Of a DNA stretch of 64,000 nt, positions 1 through 28,538 are shown piece after piece. The notes below the pieces were generated by a model, which was not told the origin of the DNA, did no database searches, and saw nothing but the letters and a program-made list of their open reading frames with translations. A program made the translations under genes and the position numbers. The DNA lies in the NCBI GenBank assembly GCA_963693365.1, contig CAVNZM010000005.1:9362001-9426000 (forward strand), read 5' to 3'. Positions within the stretch are counted from its first letter, which is position 1. Each line of letters begins with the position of its first letter. This DNA comes from Amoebidium appalachense. Lineage: Eukaryota > Ichthyosporea.

Positions 1-540
1 CAGGTGCACCGAAATGGCACGCTGCAATTTTAGGTAAACCAATCAAATCGACCGACACGTGACGGGTCGCTCAACAATGTGCTGTAACTAAAAGAGCAAT
101 TTGAAGTGACAACGCCCATGTGTGCACAACACAGCACACCATGCACATTAGCGATCCTGCATCTTTTGCAGCCTGAAAGCTTATGTTTTACACTATTATG
201 GGCTCAGATGTTGTAGCCCGCAGAATGGCATGTCACTTCGGTCCGTCACTGACGGCCGGGGTTCGATTTTCCGAGAAAACGTTCCTGTTTCGGACGCGTT
301 GCCATGGTGGCGGCGGTGCTGCAGCCTGTGCCAGGCAGGGCATGCGCATGCGCAGCCGCTGGCTGGGGCTTTAAGGGGCCTTAAACATGGCAACTTTTGT
401 TTTCTTGGTCAGGTACACACAGCTGTTTGCGAACTCACACATCCAAGCTTAAGGCAGTACCGTATCATGCCATTGAATATACTTTCCGGCTCTGGCAATC
501 TGGGTCAAGAATCAAATCTTTATGAATTAGGTGTGTGTTT
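1..540. other. Gene-free stretch, nothing recognised
   Basis: Short open frames here have no recognisable domain, no paired splice sites and no similarity to the other genes of the window. Base composition is unremarkable. I see no RNA gene. Confidence 0.5.
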
Positions 541-900
<360 letters not shown>

Positions 901-1179
901 TGACAGATAGAGGTGTGTATAGTATGTGTCTACGATGTGTAGTGTTTGTGTCACGGTGTGCGCAGTATGTCATTGTTGTGCTGATACTTCAATATACCAT
1001 TAATGCATTCTCTGTGATACAGTACGATCTGTGCACATGTCTAGGCGGAAGACGGTAAGATCCCCTGAGGCAGTGCCTCGCTGGGAGTGAACCGGGATAA
1101 AAAAAAAAATAATAATAAAAAAAAGAATTAGTGCATTCTCTGTGCATCTGGTTGTGTGTAAGTCTATGTAAATATATCC

Positions 1180-1436
1180 CAAAAAACTACCTAAATATCA
1201 TATTGCTTTTCTCCCGATCTATCACAAAACCTGCCTAAATATCATAGATCATATCCCGGAAAATCCCGAAAAATGGACCTAAATATCAAGTTCATCTATC
1301 TCTTGGGCCCCTATCTATCCCGAGAAATATCATTTTTCTCTCGCTGAAGCCTAAATATCCGGGCTAATATCCGGTGCTAAACTTAGCCCGGCGGGCAGGT
1401 ATCCATATTATTTCGAAGACTCAGGCCTAAGTATCA

Positions 1437-1532
<96 letters not shown>

Positions 1533-1546
1533 GGTGGGTGGGTGGT

Positions 1547-1597
<51 letters not shown>

Positions 1598-1731
1598 TGC
1601 ATGCATGAATAAAAAGGATATGCATATGGATCATATGCACCATTACGTACGTGTGAGTCGTGACAAGTCGGCAGTGCACGTGTGGCCGGCCCCGGCCTCG
1701 ATTGAGGGCGGGGGGTGGGGGGGGGCCGGAA

Positions 1732-1770
<39 letters not shown>

Positions 1771-1845
1771 GGGGAGGGGGAGGAATAACTTGTATGCATG
1801 CATGAAAAAGAGTATGTGTGCACGAACCAGAAGGCCAAAGGCTGG

Positions 1846-1886
<41 letters not shown>

Positions 1887-2240
1887 AAGGCACGGGACGG
1901 TCTTGCCACCACAATGAAATTTTATCCTTGCTCACGTCGACTACTTATCTTCTGCTACATATACATGACTTTTTATCAGCCTGACTTTGCATTCGTTCAC
2001 AACCTTGATCTTAGCCTATTTGCTGTGATATCCCTGGCCACAAACATATATAATATATCCCTAAACCCACGGGATACCTAAATCTATCCTGAGCGCTCGA
2101 CCGGGATATATCCACCCCCTGTGGATAGATTGGAAATCCCGCCCCTCCCTAAATATCATTTGGAACTATCCCAAAACTGCCTAAATATCCGGATATATCC
2201 CATATCCCGAGGACCCCTAAATATCCTGTGGAGATGCGGG
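1180..2240. repeat. Irregular CCTAAATATC repeat field split by (GT)n and poly-G
   Basis: CCTAAATATC or close variants occur repeatedly at 1187-1390 and again at 2030-2230, mixed with TATCCC, ATATCC and CCCGGGATA-type words. The two halves are separated by (GT)n at 1439-1524, GGGT repeats, and poly-G blocks around 1546-1596, 1729-1769 and 1848-1882. A related patch with the motif on the other strand lies at 60300-60680. No coding potential was seen. Confidence 0.65.
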
Positions 2241-3544
2241 ATTTTTTTACATAGGCTTAGTTGTGTGTGGTACCAGTTTTTCCGGTGTACTGTTTCAAAA
2301 TCTTCAGGCCCGCAGGCGCGCCCCACGCAGAACCGTACCATGAACTTTCTAGTTTCAAATATTACAAGATTTGCGTAAAAAGCGGTAAAAAGGTGATGTC
2401 ATTGACCCCATGCAGCAAATATTGGCTGGAATTGGAGTCCCAATTTCATCGACACGTCCTTGCCCGGGGCCCGGGCTCGCGCTGTGACAGAATAGCAAAT
2501 GTAAAGAAGTCATGGGCAGCAAAGATACAGAAACAAAGCGTAAAAACAAAATGGAAACATTTCAAGGATAACAACCGTTTGTGAGCTTTTTTCCCGCTCA
2601 TACATACATGTGGCCTTCGCAAGCTCTAACATTTTATATTAGTGGCGAGGCACCTATATGATATTTCACACACTGTTACAATACTATTTCAAATTATGGT
2701 ATTTTCCGTCCAGCAGTTCTTCTTTTTATAGACCCATTCTCAGAGAGCACTGGTACGGCTTGTGAGCCGCTTGCTTTCGAAATTCCTCTAACTGAGCGCG
2801 GCGGGCGGCGTGCAGGCGGCGTGTGCATGGTCTCACACCTTACATGCATAGTCTTGATGTGAGCCTCGATGTAATGTAAGGTGGAGTCTATTGAAGGAAG
2901 GGTGCATTATGATATAAAGAGCACGGTCATAAGGGTGGCGATTCTGTGATGTGGGACAAGTTAGGTCACATGCAACTTCACCTGTAAGATCAATGAAGGG
3001 AATGGGATTGTTACCTTTTTGAAGGGTAAATCAAATCAAGTCACAGGAACAAACGGGGGCGCTCATGCTTGTCGTTTCTCTTCAAACGTCACACTACGTT
3101 ATCTTCTGGTTTGTCCTGGGGATATAAAACCAACTGCTGATACCTGTGTGAAGGTGGGTTTTAGGTCTTGGGACCTAGCACCACCCAGCAAAATTTGGTT
3201 TTCTTCTTCCATCTTTCTTTGAAGGCAAATGTAAAGGTGCTGGTGTCAACCATTAGTTACTTGCGTCTGTCGTGTCATCTATAGCTTCAAGGACCATGTG
3301 GCTAGAAGAGGATAACGTTCGAGTAGGGAGATTCAATGGTTTGCAATTTGCTGTCATCCCTGGGTGGCTTATTTAAGGTTGGTGTGTTGGGGGACTCTTG
3401 AGAGGAAGGGAAACAGGATCATGTGGTACTGCGGATAGCTGATGAGTTGGTGAAGATCCACGGGCAAGCTTTGGGTACCAATAGACGCCGCTGCCAGAAA
3501 TTTCAATTGGATGTGGGTTCAGGTTTTCAAGAAGGGACGCAAAC
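2241..3544. other. Region upstream of the ENGase gene
   Basis: No gene or strong repeat was recognised. It presumably contains the promoter and 5' untranslated region of the ENGase gene, but I cannot point to a convincing TATA box or initiator. Confidence 0.4.
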
Positions 3545-20210
<16,666 letters not shown>

Positions 20211-20408
20211 AGAGGGGAAGTGGAATGTTGTCGCTCTCTGGTACTTGGGATGTATGTTGTGGGATGTCCTTGCTTTACTATTGTTATTACTGTTAATATT
20301 ACTATTATTACCTATTATTACTACTATTACTTGTATAGTGATTGTTGTTGTTTTTGTTGTGGTTGTTTTGATTGTGTTCTAACTATGAAGGGAGGGAGGC
20401 TGTGCTTT

Positions 20409-20503
20409 AGCTTGGATGGCGTAACTGTTGGTGTGGAAACGGTAATGCCTTCGGGGATAAGGAGGGGAAAGGGGGTGGCGTGCACCTATATCAGATGTAG
20501 GTA
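20409..20503 (+). pseudogene. Duplicated end of the last ENGase exon
   Basis: This segment is a tandem copy of 20116-20210. It keeps an open frame that repeats SLDGVTV, VMPSGIRR and GVACTYIRCR, then a stop (TAA instead of TGA). Most base differences from the true exon fall at third codon positions. TGCTTTAG just before it resembles an acceptor. The first half of exon 18 is missing, so it may be an alternative terminal exon or a decaying duplicate. A much more decayed third copy lies near 20845-20925. Confidence 0.6.
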
Positions 20504-20509
20504 AAGGGG

Positions 20510-21030
20510 GAAGGGGCAGGGGGGGGGGGGGGGAGGGGGGGAGGGAGGGGGGAGGGTGTTGTGATGCATTTGGGATCTATGTTGTGGGGTGCATTGTTCC
20601 TATTGTTTCTATTATGATAATGATTGCTATTAGTGTTGTTACTAATTATTGTTATTTTTGTTATTGTCATGGTTTTTATTGGGAGTAGTATTGTGTTTTA
20701 TCTATGGTGAGGGGAAGCTTTCGGGTTATCAAAGGAAGGAGGGGAAAGGGGTCGTTGTGGTGTTAATTGGATGTATGGTGTGGTGTGTTTGTTCTCTTTT
20801 CGTTGTTGTTGTTCAATTCAAGGGGTAAGGAAAGTGTTTTGGCCAGTTTGATGGTGATGGTGTCCCCGTCGCTGCAGAATTGGTATTTATTACCGTTAGG
20901 AAGAGGAGGGAGAGGAGGCATGTTGTTAGGTGTTCTTGTTTGCGGGTTGTTGTTATGTGATCTTTCTGGCTTTGGGAGGGAATTCTGGTGCCTTGTGGTG
21001 GGTGGGTGTGCTTCTGGGCTGGCGGTGTCT
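20510..21030. repeat. Continuation of the ~290-bp tandem repeat around ENGase exon 18
   Basis: Downstream of each exon copy comes a similar sequence: a G-rich segment, GGGATNTATGTTGTGGGRTG, then T-rich DNA with ATT/GTT triplets. The third unit (about 20700-20930) is strongly diverged. No further gene was seen. Confidence 0.55.
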
Positions 21031-21042
21031 GGGTGGGTGGGT

Positions 21043-21095
<53 letters not shown>

Positions 21096-21580
21096 GAATG
21101 CTTTGTATATGATATATTTTCATTTATCTCCTCATCTGCGATAAGTTTTTTTTTAATTCTCGTAGAGTGTTTGTGTGTTGGGGGGAGGCGGGGAGGGGGG
21201 GAGGGGGGAGGGGGGAGGGGGGTTTTTGGTTGTACAGTGTGGATGGGTGGGCCGGGGGTTATGCAAGACCATTCACCTGACGCAAGTTTCCTTTGGTCGA
21301 ATCATCGGTCGTGCTTCAATTTTTTCTCGTTGTGAATCTCGCTTTTGTTATGACAAACAAATTATATATAATGTAAAAACAAAAGTTTTTTAACGTGTAC
21401 ATATGACGCAAACACAACTATGGCCTTGTCTGAACGAATAAAGAAAAAAGGTTTATCTGTGTGAGCTAGTGAGGGCGCGTGCGCACGTGTGTGTGTGGGT
21501 GGGTGGGTGGGTGGGTGGGTGGGTGGGTGGGTGTACGTGCAAATCCCAACCCCCCAACGTTGCTCATTGGGCCATTTACC

Positions 21581-21611
<31 letters not shown>

Positions 21612-21656
21612 ACCTCTCTTTTGCATGTGCAGTGGCCCACACACAATCGGCACCAT

Positions 21657-21712
<56 letters not shown>

Positions 21713-21885
21713 CTTCGCTGGTCTATATACAAACTCTCTGTTAGTGACAACACTTACTATCATTTGCTTTACTACTGGACAGCGTCTGCCGGCCTACAGC
21801 ATTTCCTTCCCTCAAGTGCGCACATATACGTATACATGCAAGTTTGATATAAGCAGTACAACTACCCTTACATGCATTGCAAGCC

Positions 21886-21925
<40 letters not shown>

Positions 21926-21960
21926 GCACACACACACACACACCGAGTAAGACATCCGAA
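21031..21960. repeat. Poly-G, (GGGT)n, poly-C and (CA)n blocks
   Basis: Poly-G near 21048-21092, GGGT repeats at 21498-21533, poly-C near 21580-21597 and 21659-21709, and (CA)n at 21892-21943. The sequence between them has no recognisable gene. Confidence 0.8.
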
Positions 21961-22049
21961 GTTATTAACTGCTTACAACGGTCACCGTATCCAATCCTTC
22001 CCCTCCATTATCTACGTTTTTACTCCTGGTCAGCCTATCAAAAAAGATA

Positions 22050-23340
22050 CTGGTGCGGAAGGGGGGGCGGGGGGGGAGGGGGGGGGGGGGAGGGAGGGGA
22101 GGCCTCGGGAGGATGGGGAGCTCGAGAGGGAGGGAGGGGGGGGGAGCGGGCCTGGCGCAGGGACCTGAGTGAGAGGGATGGAAGGGGGAAGAGGGGAGAG
22201 GGGGGGAGGGGGGGAGGGGGGGGAGGGGGAGGGGGAAGCCTCGGGAGGAAGGGTGGGGGGTGTTGGGGGGAGGGGGTGGGGAAGTGGGGGGGGGGACAGT
22301 AAACAGGAAGAGCGGGCCATGGCGGGGGGGGGGGGGGGGGAGAGAGAGAGAGAGTGGGACGGGGGGGGGGGGGGGGGGGGTAAGGGCTCCATGGTCCAAC
22401 TAGAGTTTTATAATGTTGTTGAATCATTAAAGAAGAATCTTTGAGTCCAAAAAAACCTTTTCTCTATTCTACCCCTCTTCCCCCATCCCCACGTTCTTCC
22501 CCCCCCCACCCCCCCTCTCTCCCCCTCCCTATATCTCTCCCTCCTGCCCTCCGTCCCTTCCATCAACCCTCTCCTGTCTCTTTCCCCCTCCCCATCTCAA
22601 TCCCTTTCTCTCCCCCTCTCTCTTCTTCCCCCCCCCCCCCCCCCCCCCTCGCTCTCTTTCCCTCTCTCTTTTTCTTTGGGGGGCGGGGGGGGGGGGGGGG
22701 GGGGGGGGGGAGGGGGAGGGGGGGGGGGAGGCCTCGGGAGGATGGGGAGCTCGAGAGGGAGGGAGGGTTGGGAAGCGGGCCTGGCGCAGGGACCTGAGTG
22801 AGAGGGATGGAAGGGGGAAGAGGGGAGAGGGGGGAGGGGGGAGGGGGGCAGGGGAGGGGGAAGCCTCGGGAGGAAGGGTGGGGGGTGTTGGGGGAAGGGG
22901 GTGGGGAAGTGGGGGGGAGGGGGGGGACAGTAAACACAGGAAGAGCGGGGCCATGGCGGGGTGGGGGGGGGGTAAGGGCTCCATGGTCCAACTGGAGTTT
23001 TATAATGTTGTTGAATCATTTCTTTGAGTCCAAAAAAACCTTTTCTCTATTCTATCCCTCTTCCCCCATCCCCACGTTCTTCCCCCCCCCACCCCCCTCT
23101 CTCCCCCTCCCTATATCTCTCCCTCCTGCCCTCCGTCCCTTCCTCCAACCCTCTCCTGTCTCTTTCCCCCTCCCCATCTCAATCCCTTTCTCTCCCCCTC
23201 TCTCTCTCTCTCCCCCCCCCCCCCCCCCCCTCGCTCTCTTTCCCTCTCTCTTTTTCTTTTGGGGGCGGGGGGGGGGGGGGGGGGGGGGGGAGGTGGGGGG
23301 GGAAGGTGGCGGGCGGGGGGGGGGGGGGGGGGGGGGGGAT
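22050..23340. repeat. Duplicated G-block / spacer / C-block composite repeat
   Basis: Two tandem units of about 600 bp (about 22060-22675 and 22680-23255), followed by a truncated G block. Each unit has a G-rich purine block containing GCCTCGGGAGGATGGGGAGC and GCGGGCCTGGCGCAGG. Next comes a unique spacer with CTCCATGGTCCAACT and TATAATGTTGTTGAATCATT. Last is a C-rich pyrimidine block with TCAATCCCTTTCTC. A diverged copy is at 35860-36690. Confidence 0.75.
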
Positions 23341-23348
23341 TAGTGTGT

Positions 23349-23515
23349 AAAATGGGTATTGACCCCCCGGCAGGTGGACGTTGGTGTGGGCTCAGCGAGG
23401 CCCCACTTCTTGCGTCTATCTCAGTGATTTCTTTCCTTTAAGGCCTTAAGGTTCATGGCGCAATTTTTTTTTTTTTTTTTTTTTGCCCGGCGATAATTCC
23501 ATAGGCTTTCAAGTG
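23349..23515 (+). mobile_element. SINE-like repeat, copy 1
   Basis: The segment is shared with 36730-36905, including AATGGGTRTTG, a CTCAG-containing A-box-like region, an AAGGTTCA B-box-like word and GCCCGGSRATRRWTSCCAT near its end. An internal poly-T run occurs at about 23466-23483. The resemblance to RNA polymerase III boxes suggests a tRNA-derived SINE, but this copy is diverged. Confidence 0.45.
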
Positions 23516-24037
23516 ATTCTTGTCGGCATTTACACCACAGCTGCTTTCACACACCATCAGCATCATGCTATATTCATAGCAAAATGCTAATTTTGAACAT
23601 CGTCGGAGCCAGCCGTGGTCAAAACATTGTGCTCACACACTACCAACAGGATTTGCCCCCCCCCCCCCCCCCCCCCCTTCCCACCCACCCCTTCCCCCCA
23701 CTCCCCCAAACCCCTTGTGTACGTGTACACTCCAGGCGATGCTCACCATTTAGCTGCTTCTTCGAATCCCCCCCCCCCCCCCCCCCCTTTAAACGATCTC
23801 CAAGAACACCCCCCCCCCCCCCTCCCTCCCTCCCTCGGCTCCGACCCCCCCTCCTAGAAAAACCAAAATAAAATACAGTAAACCCCTTTTATAACACACT
23901 TGCATGCTGGGTCACACCGAAAACACACATAATGTCCTAAGTAGTCTCACACACCACATATGTGTACTCACACATGTTCATCTAGTCTATCTGATCTATA
24001 GGAAACCTCGAGTGCGTAGATGTGTGCATGTGTGTCT

Positions 24038-24085
<48 letters not shown>

Positions 24086-24863
24086 GGGTAGGGAGAAGGG
24101 GGGTTAGGGAAGGGAGGGAAGGGGGGAGGGGGGGGGGGGGGGGGGGGGGGGGGGAAGGGAATGGGAAAAACATAATCCAGAAACAGGCTTAATGAGACAT
24201 GCCGACGAACACTTGAAGGAGGGTATACGGCATAGATATTGGGCACTGGGTCCGTAGCTACGATAAATTTAGTTTTCTGATTCTGCTGTTACATGATGTG
24301 GCGGAGTAATTTGAGAGAGTCTTTGGTTTATTGTACACTTCCAGTTGATCACAGTAATGGGGGAATGGATGCACATACTGCTGTAACCGGGATGTGGTAG
24401 AGTTATTCTGAATGATATCGATTTTTTGGTTCTGGTGCATTTCGAAGCCTTCCGAACTTTTTTTTCCAAGCCCAAATCATGATATGAGGGTACAGTGTCA
24501 CTTTCATTAGAACAGACTCAGAGGTACAGGAACTATTATGACAGCCAGTTCACAGAACGGCTATCTGTGCCACTTCCATTCCAAAAACGTATTCTCCAAA
24601 GTTCATATAAACATAGGCGCTATTAGGCTGTTAATTATCGCGGCTACAACTAATTAGTTGTTGTATTTAATTTCGGGCATTGGAACCAAACAAACCAAGG
24701 GAGACTGACGAATATTTTCGTGATGTCATCGATAAAGACGTCTCGTTTGAAATCAATGAAAGTATTCGATGCTGGCCTCATTTCAGGCATGTGTGACACA
24801 TTGTGTGTGCAATGATATTCAATGACTCTGCCGTAATCGGTCATTAAGATTATAATCCCCTTT
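23516..24863. other. Intergenic: poly-C, poly-G and chitinase 3' flank
   Basis: Poly-C blocks near 23657-23677, 23769-23787 and 23811-23821 and poly-G blocks near 24052-24084 and 24129-24154 are followed by unique DNA. The last 100-180 bases, read on the minus strand, resemble the 3' flank of the second chitinase copy, so the duplication extends beyond the coding region. No further gene was seen. Confidence 0.6.
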
Positions 24864-26838
24864 TTAGGGCATGACATAGGCGCAGACGTCTGGGCTGTTG
24901 CAGCCGGGCTGTGTCTGGCACCAGGAGTCGGGGATGTTGGCCACCAGAGCCTTACACACGGGCTGGGGGGCGTTGGGGTCGACAATTTTGCAGTAGCCAA
25001 CATTCACTTCGCAGCCGTTGGCCCGGCACCACTCGTTGCTGATATTGCTGACCAGCGACACACACACCATGCCGCCGGATGTGGTGCTGGTCGTGGTGGG
25101 GGTGGCAACGCTTGTGGTGGTGGTGGTGGCAGTACTAGAGGTGGTGGTAGCTGGGCGAGTAGTGGTGGTCGTGGTGGTAGGTGCTTTGGTGGTGGTGGTG
25201 GTTGGTGCCTTAGTGGTGGTGTTGGTAATGGTGTTGGTGGTTGTGATGGTGGTGGTAGGTGCTTTGGTGGTGGTGGTGGTTGTGGGGGCAGGGGTGGGCG
25301 AAGCAGTAGTTGTTGTTGTTGCGTTTGCCAGCAGGGCCTTGGCCACGGAGGAGATCAGCGGGTAGCCGTTGGCAAAGTCGTCCAAGTCCAGCGCCCAGAA
25401 CATGGCCCCGCGGAACCCGCTGGCCTTGAGGTGCCCGACCTTGGCTGCCAGCGTGCCCACCGTGTCGTAGCCCACCCACACGTTGCCGGCCTGCACCACC
25501 GCCGAGAATGTCTGCTGCATGTCCTCGCACTGCACGGCCCCGGGCTGCGCCGCCAAGGCCTTGATCTCGTAGTAGGCCAGGAACCCGGCCTCCCTGGTCA
25601 CCGGACCGCTGGGCGCGGGATTGACCGTGTTTGCAAGCATGCTGCAGGGCTTGCCGGCGGACGCCGCCGGGTTGGCCAAGGTGAATGCGCGGCCGTACGT
25701 GCCCATGCCCATGAGCAGTTTGTCGGCCGGCACCCCGGCAGCCCACGTGGCCATGCTGCGCTGCACCGAGAACTCGTCGGGGTTGGGCGCATCGACGGGG
25801 TAGAGCTGCGTGTGGCCGCGGGTTTGGCTCTCCCACGAGCCATACAGGTCGTAGGACATGACGCCCACCCAGTCCACATACTGCGCGATCTGGGCCACCT
25901 CGTACTTGGTGTTGACCTGCGTGTGCCCCGCATAGACGGCAATGCCCACTAGAAGGGGTGCCTTGCCCGTGGCCTGGGCCTCTGCGGCAATGCGCTGGCG
26001 CAGAACCTGCAGCAGGAGGGTGAAGTTGATGCGGTCGGCGGCCTCGGGGTACTCCCAGTCAATGTCCATCCCGTCAAACCTGTGCTGCCGCACAAACGCA
26101 ATCACGTTGTTGGCAAAAGCAAGCCGGGATGCGGGGGTTGCAGCTGCATCGTTGAAGATGCGAGTGTCGTGGCTGAAATTCCACCCACCGAGTCTGTTGA
26201 GGTGAAATGGTTGTGTTAGTGACAGCAAATAGTATTTATGGACAGAAAATGCGTTGGGAGGCAACGACATAAGACTCATTTCATTGCGTCAGTGAAAACT
26301 TGGCACGTGGTCGCAAACTGAATGATCGAAATAAATGCCATATAAGAGAAAGAGGACATCAAAGAATGTGTTTAGAAGGTGGGGCGTGTACAGGCCGTGG
26401 TGGGGTGGGGGCAGGCGGGAAGGGAGGGGAGGAGAACGAAAAGAGGGGGAAGGGGGAGGGGGAGGCTTACGAAATGACGGTCTTGATGCTGGGATTTTGG
26501 GCCCTGACGTGCTTGTGGAAGCGAACGTACATGCCGTCCGTGTAGTCGAGCACGTCGTTCCACTCGTACGGCAGAATTTGGTACGTGCCGTGCTCGATCT
26601 TTGCAAACGCATACGCCAAATGGGTGAGCAGGCGGGCGTCAATATTTTCGGGGAAGAACTTGTAGCCCTCTGGGCGGTACTGGGCCCAGTTCGTGTAGTA
26701 GCCCAACACCATCTTGCTGGCGGTGTTGGAGGTTTGGATGGTCCGGATGATGGTGCTTGCAGCGCCAGTGGTTGTCGTGATGGTGGTGGCCAAGGCAGAC
26801 CCAAAAAAGGCCAACAGCGATAGAGCGAACATCGCCAT
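24864..26838 (-). CDS. Secreted GH18 chitinase, intact copy
   Basis: Two exons (26838-26471 and 26193-24864) joined in phase give 565 residues. Order: hydrophobic signal peptide (about residues 1-17), a short Thr-rich stretch, then a GH18 barrel starting at MVLGYYTNWAQY. The intron splits the SLGGWNFS strand. The catalytic signature FDGMDIDWE follows, with Glu170 the likely acid/base. After the barrel come a mucin-like Thr-rich linker (ACC and ACA codons, with KAPTTTT units) and a Cys-rich tail of two related halves (ISNEWCRANGC and IPDSWCQTQPGC), probably a carbohydrate-binding module. It hydrolyses chitin or related beta-1,4-GlcNAc polymers outside the cell. The inverted paralog at 33168-35196 is broken. 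GH18 assignment is firm; the binding role of the tail is inferred. Confidence 0.93.
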
Positions 26839-28538
26839 GCTGGTGTTAGCGACGGAGAAGCAATATAGGGCTAGTGCAAAGCGATCAAGGTCAGAGAAGG
26901 TGAGCCTGAACTTGTGTGCTTTCAAGTCCTGTTGGAGTGTTCATATACGCGTGTGGATGCCGTGGAATGCGGTGAGGCACCAGTGCTGAACCAATAGCGG
27001 AGAACAGCCAATCATAATGCGGAGATGACACATTCCTCGGGAATTGATAACAGCGTACAAGCGTTCACATTTATACACGTACACATCTCGCTTTTTCCTG
27101 TTTTATATACCTAAATTATCACAGGCAACTACAAAAATAAACCCCTTTGATTGCAAAAACCACAGAATATGACGTTCCTGCGTGGGCGCCTGGGCGAGTA
27201 GTGTGCGGGCGCCGGGCGACTGTCCGCGGGGCCTGGGCGGCGGGGACGGTCCCCGCCGTCCCGGCCCGGGCACAGAATGTATAAGAATCCGATCTGATTG
27301 GCTGTGCTGTGAGCCTGCGAGCAGCTTACTCATGGACTTTCTAATGCTTTCTAATATTTCTATGAACATAGTCTGAAGCCTATTGCTATGGCCTGCACGT
27401 GTGGTGATTTTAGGCGAATAAGCTCTTATTAAATATTTTTCATCAATGCGCCTTCGAAAATTGCATAGCAAGACATTGTCGGAAAAGAGTAATCTTAGCA
27501 TAGAGTCATGCCATTACTTCGACCACGACTAAGATGCGCCCAAAGCAGTTACATCACTTCGTAGCAATAAAAGCGTGAAGCAGAAAAAAAATGTACCTTA
27601 AAAAGAATTGTTTAATGTTTTTAACGTATAATCGGTTATATATCATTTTTAGAACAGCTGGAGATGATTTCTGAACATCAGATCATTCTTTTTGCAAGAT
27701 CTTGAAGTGCATGGGTAACTGTGGAAGTGGCATCCTGATGGAATTTCCGCAGTCTGGGTACAGTACAGTATGTAGCCCCATACCAAATTAGATAAAACGA
27801 AATGGCATCGCATTCTTCTGCAGATCATGAGATGGGACTCAATAACGCCATTAGACACTCAGGCTCCTATTGTTTTTGATCTATTTCCCCCCTGAAAAAT
27901 TTAAAAATATTGAGAAAAACAAGTGATTCATTACTGGTGTCAATCTGAAAAGAAAAGGGCTGATATAAAGATATCTTTAAAAACTGATCACTGGAACGCT
28001 TGGTCACGTCCTTAGGAATGTGATTGGTGCACACCCTTTGTTTGTGTGCAATATAATTGGTCGTTCTAAAGAAACTTTCGATTACCCGTGCTACTATTGG
28101 CTCCCCGGAGGTGCCTCACCAAAGCCGCAAGGTATTAAACCCTCCCAGTATGACCTTGCCGGAGGCAAGACTTCCCCTCACTCCCGTCGTGGCTCCCCGA
28201 GGTGACCGAGACAAAGAGAAGCAGAAATGCAAGTCAGTGAGGAATTTTATTATTGATTTTAGCCCTAATAAATAATATCAGTATCTGATCAGAAAACCCC
28301 CAAAACCCCCGGATAAACCCCCTAAACCCCAGAACACCGTGTGTGTGTGCACACGTGTGTGTGTGTGTATGTGTGTGTGTTTGTGTGTGTATGATAGGCT
28401 ATTGAAGGAACAGCACTTCCAGCACACAATGGCCGAAAGAACCCCTTCATCTATCCAAACCTACCCTACTTGTTTTTATTTTGTGATTGTGTCTTTTAAA
28501 TAATGTGTGTTGGGTGTGTGTGTAGAAGCCTGTAGCTG
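26839..28538. other. Intergenic, with a CpG-rich block
   Basis: Upstream of the intact chitinase. A block at about 27178-27285 is strongly G+C and CpG rich, with GGGGACGGTCCCC as an inverted repeat, unlike its surroundings. Near 28243 the minus strand reads AATAAA, a possible polyadenylation signal for the retroelement. A small GT-rich patch lies at 28340-28395. No gene was recognised. Confidence 0.45.

Noticed and set aside
24650-25003. 117-codon minus-strand frame overlapping the chitinase 3' end
   Set aside because: Out of frame with the chitinase and unlike the second copy; mostly 3' flank.
25210-25952. Frames of 100-200 codons inside the chitinase gene on other frames and strand
   Set aside because: Shadows of the GC-rich GH18 exon; the same shadows appear in the second copy at 33847-34643.
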